This document shows positions 42,906-52,245 of a DNA stretch of 64,000 nucleotides, piece after piece; within the stretch, counting starts at the first letter, position 1, and the number at the start of each line of letters is the position of its first letter. The notes under the pieces are model-generated. The model saw only the letters and a program-made list of their open reading frames with translations, had not been told where the DNA came from and did no database searches. A program made the translations under genes and the position numbers. This stretch comes from CBDEGK01 sp965237855 (GTDB lineage Bacteria > Pseudomonadota > Gammaproteobacteria > Pseudomonadales > Halieaceae): NCBI GenBank assembly GCA_965237855.1, contig CBDEGK010000003.1, positions 558,001 to 622,000 of the forward strand. Reading direction: 5' to 3'.

Positions 42906-45680
42906 ATGACCGAACCAGCAAGCCTTGAGATTGCCGATGCTCTGCTACGTGACAACTACCAGCGGGTCATGGCGGCCAGCATCGTACTGCGCAGACAGTG
43001 TCAGCAAGCGCCAGCCTTGTTCCAGGAACTGGTGGACAGTGGCGACTTACTGCGCAGCTATGACGAGGGGGAACTGCGTTGGGGTTTGCAACAGCTGTTG
43101 CTTACTTGTGATAGTCGCGATCACCTGCATACCCTCTTGCGGCGATTGCGCCGACGCGAATGGGCTCGTATAGTCTGGCGCGATCTCGGTGGCAGTGCCT
43201 CCACCCTGGAAACCACCCGCGATATGTCTTTGTTGGCGGAGGCCTGTATCGCCCTGTCGCAGGATCACCTGCACGCGGAATTGGAACAGGAGCATGGTGT
43301 GCCTGTCAGCGCGGACGGAACCCCGCAACGGATGCTGGTTATCGCCATGGGAAAACTGGGTGCGCGGGAGCTGAATGTTTCTTCTGACATCGACCTGATC
43401 TTTGCTTATCCCGAGGCCGGTACTACCACGGGCAGTGGTCTTAGCAACCAGGAATTTTTTATTCGCCTCGGCCAACGCCTGATCGCAGTGCTGGACCAGG
43501 TCAGTGCGGAAGGATTCGTTTTCCGGGTGGATATGCGTTTGCGTCCCTATGGCCAGAGCGGCGCGCTGGTGCTCAATTTTGCGGCGCTGGAAGAGTATTA
43601 CCAGGCTCAGGGCCGGGATTGGGAGCGCTACGCACTGATCAAGGCACGACCAGTGACCGGTGATCCCATACAACAACAAACGCTGATGGATGCGCTGTGG
43701 CCATTCGTATACCGCCGCTACATTGACTATGGCGCGATCGAATCCCTGCGTGACATGAAGTCTATGATTGAGAGCGAAATGCGTCGTCGCGGTTTACGTG
43801 ATGATGTAAAGCTCGGCCCCGGTGGCATCCGTGAAGTGGAGTTTATAGCCCAGTGTTTTCAGTTGATTCGCGGGGGCCGCTGCCCGGCGCTGCAGCAAAG
43901 AGAACTACTGTTGGTGCTGGACGCCTGTGGCGAGGAAGGCTGTCTGCCGCTGGCGGCGGTTGCGGAACTGAAGCAGGCCTACCTGTTTCTGCGCGATGTT
44001 GAGCACGCGATCCAGGGTTATGACGACAAGCAGAGCCAACAACTGCCGGCCTCGGCTGAGGCGCAGGCGGCCTTGCTTGCAGCACTGGAATTCGCGGATT
44101 GGTCCACGTTTACTGAAGAGTTGGAGCGGCATCGCCGCGCTGTGAGTCGGCACTTCGCTGCGCTTATTGCAACGCCCGGGGGTGAGCAGAGCGAAGCAAC
44201 GGGACCCGCCCTGTGGCCGCAGGCAATGGATGCGGATTCGTTGCAGCGGGCGGGCTTTGCCGACGCCGAGCAGGCGGCGGAGTCGCTGGCGGAATTCCGC
44301 GGGAGCACCCGGGTCAGGTTTTTACAGGCGGAGTCCAGTCAGCGTCTTGATCACTTTATGCCGCGCTTTCTCTGTGCCTGCCTCGCCACGGAAGATGCAG
44401 ACTTGGCCCTGGCGCGGGTGTTGCCCCTGGTACAGGCCGTGGTGCGACGCAGTGCCTACCTGGTGTTGCTGGTGGAAAACCCCTCGGCCTTGCAGGAACT
44501 GGTACAACTGTGTGCGGCCAGCCCGTGGATATCGCAGCAGCTGGAACGGAAACCGGTATTACTCGACGAGCTGTTGGATGCAGCCAGTCTCTATTCTGAA
44601 CCAGATCGGTTGGCGTTGGCGCAGGCTCTGCAACAGCAAATTGGCCGACTGCCAGAGGATGACCTGGAGGCGCACATGGATGCCCTGCGCTATTTCAAAG
44701 GCGCTCAGCAGCTGCACGTGGCCGCCAGTGAAATCAGCGGCCGTCTGCCACTCATGCAGGTGAGCGACAAGCTCACTTTCCTCGCCGAGGTTATCCTGGA
44801 GCAGGCGCTGCAACTGGCTTGGAGAGAATTAACCGGCAAGCATGGCTTTCCTTCCAGTGCCCATCAGGGCAGTGGTTTCGCCATTATTGGGTACGGCAAG
44901 CTGGGGGGTATCGAGTTGGGACATAGCTCGGACCTGGACCTGGTGTTTATCTACGATGCTCCGCTACAGGGGCAGACTGACGGTGAACGTCCCCTGGACC
45001 ACACGCTGTTCTATACCCGCCTGGGCCAGAAAATTATCCATATTCTCGATACCCGCACCGCTATGGGTCAACTCTACGAGATTGACATGCGGCTGCGGCC
45101 CTCGGGCAATTCGGGCATGTTGGTCAGTTCATTTAGTGCCTACCGGGAATACCAGCTCAATTCTGCCTGGACCTGGGAACACCAGGCCCTGGTGCGAGCG
45201 CGTTTTATCGCCGGTGACCCGGTGCTGGGGCAGCAGTTTGGCGATTTTCGCCGAGAGCTTTTGGCGCAACCCCGAGAACCTCGCGCGCTGGCCCGGGAGG
45301 TAATTGCAATGCGCGACAAAATGCGCGCCCACCTGCTGTCGGGAGATGAAGCCAGCAGCGGGGAATTTCATCTGAAGCAGGGTCGGGGCGGTATTGTCGA
45401 TGTTGAGTTCCTGGTGCAGTACGCCGTGTTGGTCTGGACCTCGCATACTGCTGAATTGGCCCGCTGGTCAGATGTGGTGCGTATCCTCGATACACTGCAG
45501 GAAGTAGGTCGGCTCGACGCGCAGTTGGCGCAGACACTGGCGGCTGCTTACATCAGCTATCGTTCTGCCTTTCACCAGCTGACGCTGCAGCAGGCCCCGG
45601 GCCTGGTTGGGTCCGAACGTTTCCGGGAGGAGCGATCGGTGGTAATGGAGACCTGGCAGGCGCTGCTGGAAGCTGGCTAG
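42906..45680 (+). CDS. glnE: Glutamine synthetase adenylyltransferase/deadenylase GlnE
   Basis: GlnE attaches AMP to, and removes it from, glutamine synthetase in response to PII and glutamine. The 924-residue protein has two nucleotidyltransferase domains: the N-terminal deadenylase with S-S-D161-I-D163 and the C-terminal adenylylase with S-S-D676-L-D678, each followed by a helical GlnD-UR-like domain. Both catalytic aspartate pairs are intact. The ATG at 42906 lies 8 bp after the ATPase gene. The stop TAG shares CTAG with the stop of the convergent membrane-protein gene. Confidence 0.96.
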   Translation: MTEPASLEIADALLRDNYQRVMAASIVLRRQCQQAPALFQELVDSGDLLRSYDEGELRWGLQQLLLTCDSRDHLHTLLRRLRRREWARIVWRDLGGSASTLETTRDMSLLAEACIALSQDHLHAELEQEHGVPVSADGTPQRMLVIAMGKLGARELNVSSDIDLIFAYPEAGTTTGSGLSNQEFFIRLGQRLIAVLDQVSAEGFVFRVDMRLRPYGQSGALVLNFAALEEYYQAQGRDWERYALIKARPVTGDPIQQQTLMDALWPFVYRRYIDYGAIESLRDMKSMIESEMRRRGLRDDVKLGPGGIREVEFIAQCFQLIRGGRCPALQQRELLLVLDACGEEGCLPLAAVAELKQAYLFLRDVEHAIQGYDDKQSQQLPASAEAQAALLAALEFADWSTFTEELERHRRAVSRHFAALIATPGGEQSEATGPALWPQAMDADSLQRAGFADAEQAAESLAEFRGSTRVRFLQAESSQRLDHFMPRFLCACLATEDADLALARVLPLVQAVVRRSAYLVLLVENPSALQELVQLCAASPWISQQLERKPVLLDELLDAASLYSEPDRLALAQALQQQIGRLPEDDLEAHMDALRYFKGAQQLHVAASEISGRLPLMQVSDKLTFLAEVILEQALQLAWRELTGKHGFPSSAHQGSGFAIIGYGKLGGIELGHSSDLDLVFIYDAPLQGQTDGERPLDHTLFYTRLGQKIIHILDTRTAMGQLYEIDMRLRPSGNSGMLVSSFSAYREYQLNSAWTWEHQALVRARFIAGDPVLGQQFGDFRRELLAQPREPRALAREVIAMRDKMRAHLLSGDEASSGEFHLKQGRGGIVDVEFLVQYAVLVWTSHTAELARWSDVVRILDTLQEVGRLDAQLAQTLAAAYISYRSAFHQLTLQQAPGLVGSERFREERSVVMETWQALLEAG

Positions 45681-47185
45681 AGTGCAACGTTTTCCAGTAT
45701 CACCAGCCAATCTCCCCGCGAGCCCTGGAACTCAGCGGCGAGTTCAAACTGAGGTTGACGGCTGAGCGGGTAAAGCATGGAAAATTCGTCCGCATCCAGC
45801 TGCAGGGCCAGGTAGCGAACTCGCGCTGTGAGGGTTGTGTCCGCAAGGGTTGCAGCGACATCGGAGACATAGTGAACCCGCTGGCCGCCGGCCCAGGCGA
45901 GCCGGGGGTGATTGGTTAGCAGTACGGCATTGGTCGGTTGCTGGCGCAACCATTTCGCGCCAGCCAGGAGATGTTGACGGTCTTCTGCGCCCGCATCGAG
46001 ATAGCCGGGAAACAGCAGCTTCAAGCTCGCCAGTACCACAACGGCTGTCGCCAGCAGGCGCCAGTGAACCTGCAAGGCGCGCCATAACTCCTCCAAGGCA
46101 AAAGCCAAAAACAGTAACAAGCACAGCACTACCAGGCCGACATCCACCAACGCCAACTGTCCGCTGGCAAGTACGTACAGCCCCAGTGGCACCAGACTCA
46201 GACTGACCTGCAGTAATATCAATTGGGCTAGCGGCTGTTGAATAGAAGCGTAGGCCCGGCGCCGAAGGGCAAGCAACAATACCAGTGCGGACAACCAGCC
46301 CAGACCCTGCACCAACTTCCCTGCCAGCAGTGCCAGCAGAGCACCAGCGATGATCCACGGCTGATCCTGTGTGCCGGTGCCGGGGTCGAGGCCGAGCCGA
46401 CCGTTGAGCTGGAAGTGAGTAGACGAACTACCCCAGGCCTGGCGGGCCTCAAACAACAGGCCACCGTCCGCCAGCTCCAGCCAGGACTGCAGCCCGCTGA
46501 ACCATACCATCGTCAGCACCAGCCAGGAGAGACCTAATATGCGCAGGCCGGCATTGCGGCGCTGGCGCACCGGAATCACCAGGAAGCTTGCCAATGGCAT
46601 TAGCAGTATTAAATAGAGTGCTTCATTGCGGAACAGAGACCCGAGTGCCAACCAACCCAGCCACTGCCACAGGCAGGACCAGCTGGGATGGCGACAATAA
46701 CGGGCTAGCGGTTGCAGGGACAACAGGGCGCAACACCAGAAACCCAGTTCGCGGGGAAGCAGGCTGCGATGTTCAAGCAACAGGGGGTGCAGGAGAATGA
46801 TGACCGCCGCAAACAGTTGCACCCGGCGTGAGCCGCCCATAGCCGCTACCGTGGCCACAAAACAGGCAGCCAACAGTGCGTACATCGCCGCGTGAATCAG
46901 CATGGCGGCGGTGGCCATAGTGCAGCCGGTTACGGCGTGCAGCCCCGCCATAACGAGGGGGAAACCCGGGCGCGGCATGATGGCCTGGCTGGCTATCCAA
47001 CCGTCATTGGTCAGGGCCTGGCTGGCCAGCAGGTAGAGCAGGTCCTGATCCAGCAAGGCCGGTTGGGAGTACAGCAGCCAGGCGCTGAGCGACACACTGA
47101 GCAGGCACAACCAACGCAGCGGCAGCCGGCCCCGTGCCGGCCTGTGCAACGCTTTACTTGTTGTAAACGTGAAGCTTGGATTCAT
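45677..47185 (-). CDS. Polytopic membrane protein, GT39/ArnT-like glycosyltransferase candidate
   Basis: A 502-residue protein with roughly 10-12 hydrophobic segments and a C-terminal soluble portion of about 120 residues. The first loop after helix 1 is acidic (L-L-D-Q-D-L-L-Y-L-L) and is followed by a conserved-looking P-R-P-G-F-P-L. This is how lipid-phosphate-sugar-dependent glycosyltransferases (PMT/ArnT, GT-C fold) are organised. I cannot assign a family with certainty. It is divergent from the dTDP-rhamnose genes (128 bp between starts), in keeping with cell-surface sugar work. Start at 47185, with an alternative at 47212. Confidence 0.7.
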   Translation of the reverse strand: MNPSFTFTTSKALHRPARGRLPLRWLCLLSVSLSAWLLYSQPALLDQDLLYLLASQALTNDGWIASQAIMPRPGFPLVMAGLHAVTGCTMATAAMLIHAAMYALLAACFVATVAAMGGSRRVQLFAAVIILLHPLLLEHRSLLPRELGFWCCALLSLQPLARYCRHPSWSCLWQWLGWLALGSLFRNEALYLILLMPLASFLVIPVRQRRNAGLRILGLSWLVLTMVWFSGLQSWLELADGGLLFEARQAWGSSSTHFQLNGRLGLDPGTGTQDQPWIIAGALLALLAGKLVQGLGWLSALVLLLALRRRAYASIQQPLAQLILLQVSLSLVPLGLYVLASGQLALVDVGLVVLCLLLFLAFALEELWRALQVHWRLLATAVVVLASLKLLFPGYLDAGAEDRQHLLAGAKWLRQQPTNAVLLTNHPRLAWAGGQRVHYVSDVAATLADTTLTARVRYLALQLDADEFSMLYPLSRQPQFELAAEFQGSRGDWLVILENVAL

Positions 47186-47312
47186 GGGTGCACAGTTTAG
47201 CAAGGAAGCCACTGGCGCCCTAACAAGGAAGCCCCGGGGGCCCGCAAAAATATTCGCCAGTCGGGCACAAGCATCAGTAGAATAGCCCTACACGGGGATG
47301 GGCGAGTTGGAA

Positions 47313-48185
47313 ATGAAGGCAGTAATAGTGGGTGCCGAGGGGCAATTGGGCCGCGAGCTTGTCCGCAGTTGTCCCCGGCACATCAACTGCGTACCAGCCA
47401 GTCGTGCCGAGTTGGATATCTGCGCACGTGAAATGTCACTCAGGTTTTTGCAGGATCATCAGCCGCAGCTCCTTATCAACTGTGCGGCATACACCGCCGT
47501 TGACGGGGCGGAGTCCAAACCGGATCTGGCAGTGGAGATAAACGCCGGGGGGGTAGCGAACCTGGCCAAAGCTGCCAGCCAGGTCGGTGCCAGGATCATT
47601 CATGTTTCCACAGATTTTGTCTTTGATGGCGAGGCGACAGAGCCCTATGGTGTCGATGCCCAGACCCGACCATTGGGAGTTTACGGTCACAGCAAACTCG
47701 CCGGTGAGATGCGACTGCAGGAGATATTGCCGCTGGATTCAGCGATAGTACGCACAGCGTGGTTGTATTCTGCCCGGGGTTCCAATTTTGTTAATACCAT
47801 GTTGCGGCTGATGAATGAGCGCAGCGAATTGCGGGTAGTGGCCGACCAGGTGGGTGCGCCAACCTGGGCGCGGGGCCTGGCAATGGTGCTGTGGTCGCTG
47901 GCCGATCACCGGGAGGCCCACGGGGTCTATCACTGGACCGACGCGGGCAGTTGCAGCTGGTATGACTTTGCCCGGGCAATCTATGGACATGGGCATGCGC
48001 TGGGATTGATTGCCAATGAGCTGGAGATAGAAGCCATTGGCACAGAGGATTATCCCACCCCGGCAGCCCGGCCAGCATACAGTGTGCTTGACTGCCAGAG
48101 ACTGGAGGGTGTGTTGGGCTATAGGCGTGAACCCTGGGAACAACAACTGCAAGCAATGATGAAAGAACTGCAAAGCGATGAGTAG
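47313..48185 (+). CDS. rfbD: dTDP-4-dehydrorhamnose reductase RfbD/RmlD
   Basis: RmlD carries out the last step to dTDP-L-rhamnose, reducing dTDP-4-dehydro-L-rhamnose with NAD(P)H. The 290-residue SDR-type protein has the cofactor loop G-A-E-G-Q-L-G near 7-13, S-T-D-F-V-F-D-G, and the catalytic Y124-G-H-S-K128. The ATG at 47313 is chosen over 47298, which lacks Shine-Dalgarno spacing. It overlaps rfbB by 8 bp. dTDP-rhamnose feeds O-antigen or glycolipid synthesis. Confidence 0.94.
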   Translation: MKAVIVGAEGQLGRELVRSCPRHINCVPASRAELDICAREMSLRFLQDHQPQLLINCAAYTAVDGAESKPDLAVEINAGGVANLAKAASQVGARIIHVSTDFVFDGEATEPYGVDAQTRPLGVYGHSKLAGEMRLQEILPLDSAIVRTAWLYSARGSNFVNTMLRLMNERSELRVVADQVGAPTWARGLAMVLWSLADHREAHGVYHWTDAGSCSWYDFARAIYGHGHALGLIANELEIEAIGTEDYPTPAARPAYSVLDCQRLEGVLGYRREPWEQQLQAMMKELQSDE

Positions 48186-49236
48186 AGGTCTCCTGGTAAC
48201 TGGCGGCGCCGGTTTTATTGGCGCCAACTTTGTGCACTACTACCTGCGCCAGTATCCGGGTGAGCGGGTGGTGGTGCTGGATGCGCTGACCTATGCGGGC
48301 AACCGGGCCAACCTCGAACCGGTACTGGGTAACCCCGACCTCCTGTTGGTGGAGGGGGACATCCGTGATCAGGGTCTGGTGGAATCGCTGTTGCGACAGC
48401 AACTGGATTGCATCGTGCATTTCGCGGCGGAGAGTCATGTCGACCGCTCTATCGCCGGCCCCGACGCCTTTATTGAAACCAACGTGGTGGGCACCCACAG
48501 CCTGCTCAAGGCGGCTCGCGCGGTGTGGCTGGAGCAGCGCCTGCCGCACCGCTTTCACCATGTATCCACGGACGAGGTCTACGGTTCGCTGGCCCCCGCT
48601 GCGCCGGGATTCCATGAGGAGCAAAAATACGAACCCAATTCCCCCTATTCCGCCAGTAAGGCGGCCTCCGATCATCTGGTACGCGCCTACCAGCATACCT
48701 ATGGCCTGCAGGTAACCACTTCCAACTGCTCCAACAACTACGGGCCCTGGCACTTTCCGGAAAAGCTTATCCCCCTGTGTCTGACCAATATCCTGCGCGG
48801 CCGGAAGCTGCCCATCTATGGCGACGGCATGAACATCCGTGACTGGTTGTACGTGGAGGATCACTGCCGCGGCATTGATCTGGTGTTGCAGGACGGGCGG
48901 GTTGGCGAAACCTACAACATCGGTGGTAACAACGAATGGGCCAATATCGATATTGTGCAGTTACTGTGTGATCGCCTGGACGCCCGCTTTGCCATCGACA
49001 GCACGCTGGCCCAGCGCTACCCGGATGCTCCTCAGACCCGGGGCCAGTCTGCACGAGACTTGATTACCTATGTGACCGACCGCGCTGGACATGACCGTCG
49101 CTATGCCATTGATGCCAGCAAGATCATGAATGAGCTGAATTACTTGCCACAGCAAAGCTTTGAAACGGGCATCGAACTGACCCTGGACTGGTACCTGGCC
49201 AACGAGAGCTGGTGGCGACCCCTGTTATTGCAGTGA
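48178..49236 (+). CDS. rfbB: dTDP-glucose 4,6-dehydratase RfbB/RmlB
   Basis: RmlB converts dTDP-glucose to dTDP-4-dehydro-6-deoxyglucose. The 352-residue extended SDR shows T-G-G-A-G-F-I-G-A-N near 7-16, S-T-D-E-V-Y-G with the catalytic Asp-Glu, and Y157-S-A-S-K161. Start overlaps rfbD by 8 bp, implying coupled translation. Its stop lies 10 bp from the stop of the convergent rfbC, so the four-gene pathway is split into two facing pairs. Confidence 0.96.
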   Translation: MSRGLLVTGGAGFIGANFVHYYLRQYPGERVVVLDALTYAGNRANLEPVLGNPDLLLVEGDIRDQGLVESLLRQQLDCIVHFAAESHVDRSIAGPDAFIETNVVGTHSLLKAARAVWLEQRLPHRFHHVSTDEVYGSLAPAAPGFHEEQKYEPNSPYSASKAASDHLVRAYQHTYGLQVTTSNCSNNYGPWHFPEKLIPLCLTNILRGRKLPIYGDGMNIRDWLYVEDHCRGIDLVLQDGRVGETYNIGGNNEWANIDIVQLLCDRLDARFAIDSTLAQRYPDAPQTRGQSARDLITYVTDRAGHDRRYAIDASKIMNELNYLPQQSFETGIELTLDWYLANESWWRPLLLQ

Positions 49237-49246
49237 GACGACAGAC

Positions 49247-49795
49247 TCAGTCGAAATAGGGGATTTGTTGCCAGGCTAATCCCGCCTCGTCTTTTGCCGA
49301 CAAATTGGGGGTCACCCCGTCCAGTAGCGGCCACTCAATATCGATGCTGGGGTCATTCCAGGCCAGGGACAGTTCGGATTGCGGATGATAATAGGCCGTG
49401 GTCTTGTATAGAAAGTCCGCGCTCTGGGAGAGCACGTAGAAACCATGGGCAAAACCGGCGGGCACATAGAGCATGCGGTGGTTGTCGGCGCTGAGCTCCA
49501 CCCCGTACCACCGGCCAAAACTGCTTGAACCCTGGCGCAGATCAACCGCGACGTCATAGACAGAGCCGGCGGTTACCCGCACCAGTTTGCCCTGAGGCTG
49601 CTCCGTCTGGAAGTGCATGCCGCGCAGACTGCCCTGGTTGGAGCGGCTGTGATTATCCTGCACAAACTGCCAGTCGTAACCAGCCTCAGCAAAGGCCTGT
49701 TGGTTCCAGCTCTCTTTGAAGAATCCCCGCTCGTCGCCATAGACCTCCGGCTCCAGCAGCACCAGGTCCGCCAGCGGTGTGGTTTCAAACCTCAT
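49247..49795 (-). CDS. rfbC: dTDP-4-dehydrorhamnose 3,5-epimerase RfbC/RmlC
   Basis: RmlC epimerises C3 and C5 of the 4-keto-6-deoxy sugar. The 182-residue cupin has the expected D-x-R-G-F-F near the start, D-N-H-S-R-S-N-Q-G-S-L-R-G-M-H-F with the catalytic histidine near 61, and V-P-x-G-F-A-H-G-F. ATG at 49795 (a TTG at 49798 precedes it directly). It overlaps the end of rfbA by 11 bp and is translated after it. Confidence 0.95.
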   Translation of the reverse strand: MRFETTPLADLVLLEPEVYGDERGFFKESWNQQAFAEAGYDWQFVQDNHSRSNQGSLRGMHFQTEQPQGKLVRVTAGSVYDVAVDLRQGSSSFGRWYGVELSADNHRMLYVPAGFAHGFYVLSQSADFLYKTTAYYHPQSELSLAWNDPSIDIEWPLLDGVTPNLSAKDEAGLAWQQIPYFD

Positions 49796-50702
49796 CAAGA
49801 ACGGTCTCGGTATCCAGCGGCAACCGGGTCAGGTACTCGCCGTAACCGCTTTTCATCAGCGGTTTGGCCAGGCGCAGCAATTGCTCCTCGTCGATAAAGC
49901 CCTTGCGGTAGGCCACCTCCTCAGGGCAGGCGATTTTCAAACCCTGGCGCTGTTCCACCACGCGGATAAAGTTGGCCGCATCCAGCAGGCTGTTGTGGGT
50001 GCCCGTGTCCAGCCAGGCTGTGCCCCGGCTAAGCACCTCCACCTTGAGATCGCCCCGCTGCATATAGGCCATGTTGATGTCGGTGATTTCCAGTTCGCCA
50101 CGAGCTGAAGGTTCAATGTTACGAGCAATATCGATCACGTCGTTGTCGTAAAAGTAGAGACCGGTGACAGCGTAGTGGGATTTGGCCTGCGGTGGTTTTT
50201 CCTCAATATCGATGGCGCGACCATCGGCGTCAAAGCTCACCACGCCATAGCGCTCGGGGTCTTGCACGTAATAGGCAAACACCGATGCCCCTTCTTTGCG
50301 CTGACTGGCATTGGTTAGTTTCTGCGACAGGCCTCCGCCATAGAAAATATTATCTCCCAGGATCAGGCTCACGGGACTGGCGCCGATAAAATCAGCGCCA
50401 ATGATAAAAGCCTGGGCCAGGCCCTCAGGCTCTGGCTGGATGGCGTACTGGATATCAATGCCCCAGTTCTGGCCATCGCCGAGCAAATCCTCGAAGGCTT
50501 GTTGGTCGCGCGGTGTGGTGATTATCAGCACCTCGCGGATCCCCGCCAGCATCAAGGTAGCCAGTGGATAATAGATCATTGGTTTGTCGTAAATCGGCAT
50601 TAACTGCTTGCTGACCGTGCTGGTCAGGGGGTGCAGGCGGGTGCCGGAGCCCCCCGCCAGGATGATGCCTTTATAGGTGTTGACCTGTTCCACTGTAATC
50701 AT
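49785..50702 (-). CDS. rfbA: Glucose-1-phosphate thymidylyltransferase RfbA/RmlA
   Basis: RmlA activates glucose-1-phosphate with dTTP to dTDP-glucose, the entry to the rhamnose pathway. The 305 residues include the nucleotide loop G-G-S-G-T-R-L-H-P near 16-24, K-Q-L-M-P-I-Y-D-K-P, and E-K-P-P near 162-165. Several starts are possible (50750, 50732, 50702 and a GTG at 50684). 50702 gives the family length, with only a few residues before the fold. It is separated by a 229-bp divergent region from the glycosyltransferase gene. Confidence 0.93.
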   Translation of the reverse strand: MITVEQVNTYKGIILAGGSGTRLHPLTSTVSKQLMPIYDKPMIYYPLATLMLAGIREVLIITTPRDQQAFEDLLGDGQNWGIDIQYAIQPEPEGLAQAFIIGADFIGASPVSLILGDNIFYGGGLSQKLTNASQRKEGASVFAYYVQDPERYGVVSFDADGRAIDIEEKPPQAKSHYAVTGLYFYDNDVIDIARNIEPSARGELEITDINMAYMQRGDLKVEVLSRGTAWLDTGTHNSLLDAANFIRVVEQRQGLKIACPEEVAYRKGFIDEEQLLRLAKPLMKSGYGEYLTRLPLDTETVLDEV

Positions 50703-50805
50703 AAGGTTTGTAATAGTCTGGAGAGGCGGCATTATACGCCGAAATAACAAACACTTACGAACAAACAGCCGGGCCTAAATGGCCGCTTACGCCACTGGCT
50801 TTTTT

Positions 50806-50836
50806 GGGGCGAGCTGATTAAAATTTAGCCCCTTTT
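50806..50836 (+). other. GGGGC/GCCCC hairpin with four T in the rfbA/GT4 divergent region
   Basis: GGGGC (50806-50810) and GCCCC (50828-50832) followed by TTTT, about 95 bp before the glycosyltransferase start. As no plus-strand gene ends nearby, a terminator would only make sense as a leader attenuator. The 5-bp stem is weak. Confidence 0.2.
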
Positions 50837-50931
50837 GGGTGTGTACTGGATGCGTGAGGCTGCCGGGCGGCCCGCAACCGACCAATAGCGCCTCCACCAC
50901 AGGAGACTAGCGCCCCGCGCGCGCCCAAGTT

Positions 50932-52245
50932 ATGCAATCAGATCAAGCTTTACTGAGCACTGTCGATACCGACCCGGCCGAATTGACGCCGTTACCAATG
51001 GCCGTCGACGAGCGGCCCCTGCGCATCGCCATTCTCGGCTATCGCAGTCATCCCTATGGCGGCGGACAGGGTGTCTATGTGAAATACCTGAGCAAAGCCC
51101 TGGTCGATGCGGGACACAGCGTGGATGTTATCTCAGGTCCCCCCTACCCCCACCTGGATTCCAGGGTACGCTTGATCGAGTTACCGAGTCTGGACTTGTT
51201 TGAAAATGGATTGCTGTCACTGCGCTGGCACCATCTGCGCTCCTGGACCAATATCCTGGAATGGTTGAGCAAGCTGACGGGGGGTTTTCCTGAACCCATG
51301 ACCTTTGGTCGTCGCGCCGTAAAATACCTGCGTCAGCACGGACATGATTACGACCTTGTTCACGACAACCAGAGCCTCAGTTACGGGATGCTGAAGCTGC
51401 AAGAAATGGATTTGCCCCTGGTAACCACCCTGCATCACCCGATTACCAGTGACCTACGGATTGCGGTGAAGGCCGCCCGTAAGTGGTGGCAGAAGCTATT
51501 GATCTATCGCTGGCACTCTTTTTTGTGGATGCAGCGACGGGTGGTGCGCCAGCTGCACAATATTGTGACGGTGTCGGAGTGTTCGCGGCAGGATATAGCC
51601 CGGGATTTCGGTATCCAGCCCGTGGGTATTGAGCTGGTCTACAACGGCATCGATACCGAGGAATTTCAGCCTCTGCCCGGGATCGCAAGAAAATCCATGC
51701 GGCTGATGGCCACCGCCTCTGCCGACCAACCCTTGAAGGGATTACGCTATCTGCTGACAGCCTATGCGCGCCTACTGCGCCACTATCCGGAACTGGAACT
51801 GCTGGTGGTGGGCAGGCCGCGCCCGGGTGGTGAGACCGAGAAACTGTTGAAGAAGCTGGGACTGGTCGACCGTGTGCAATTTGTCAGTGGTATTTCCACC
51901 GAACAGTTAATCCGCTATTACGCCGAGGCTACGCTGGTGGTGGTGCCTTCAATCTATGAAGGCTTTGGCCTGCCCGCGGGAGAAGCCATGGCTTGTGGTG
52001 TGCCGGTGATCTCCACCTCCGGGGGCGCCCTGCCCGAGGTAGTTGGCGAGGTCGGCGTACAAGTACCGGTCCGCAACGTGCAGGCCTTGGTCACGGAAAT
52101 CAGCACCCTGCTGGATAAGCCGGAGCGACGCGAACGCATGGGCCGGGAAGGTCGCGAGCGTATTGTTGAAAAATTTTGCTGGCATGTGACGGCCCGGCGA
52201 ATGACGCACTACTACTACCAGGTGTTAGATCATGCAGACAGTTGA
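50932..52245 (+). CDS. GT4-family glycosyltransferase
   Basis: A 437-residue GT-B glycosyltransferase. The N-terminal domain begins I-A-I-L-G-Y-R-S-H-P-Y-G-G-G-Q-G near 33-48, with the Gly-rich acceptor loop. The C-terminal nucleotide-sugar domain carries E343-G-F-G-L-P-A-G-E351, the E-x7-E motif of retaining GT4 enzymes. The donor and acceptor are not predictable; with the rhamnose genes next door, a surface glycan or glycolipid is likely. The first 30 residues are a low-conservation extension. Its 3' end overlaps the methyltransferase gene by 14 bp. Confidence 0.9.
   Translation: MQSDQALLSTVDTDPAELTPLPMAVDERPLRIAILGYRSHPYGGGQGVYVKYLSKALVDAGHSVDVISGPPYPHLDSRVRLIELPSLDLFENGLLSLRWHHLRSWTNILEWLSKLTGGFPEPMTFGRRAVKYLRQHGHDYDLVHDNQSLSYGMLKLQEMDLPLVTTLHHPITSDLRIAVKAARKWWQKLLIYRWHSFLWMQRRVVRQLHNIVTVSECSRQDIARDFGIQPVGIELVYNGIDTEEFQPLPGIARKSMRLMATASADQPLKGLRYLLTAYARLLRHYPELELLVVGRPRPGGETEKLLKKLGLVDRVQFVSGISTEQLIRYYAEATLVVVPSIYEGFGLPAGEAMACGVPVISTSGGALPEVVGEVGVQVPVRNVQALVTEISTLLDKPERRERMGREGRERIVEKFCWHVTARRMTHYYYQVLDHADS

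Noticed and set aside
47186..47312. Repeated CAAGGAAGCC and a CCCCGGGGGCCC run as a repeat element
   Set aside because: Two imperfect copies of about 10 bases and one GC run are not enough to call a repeat family.
50806..50836. Hairpin with T4 as a terminator
   Set aside because: It lies in a divergent promoter region with no gene ending there, and the stem is only 5 bp; kept only as a low-confidence site.
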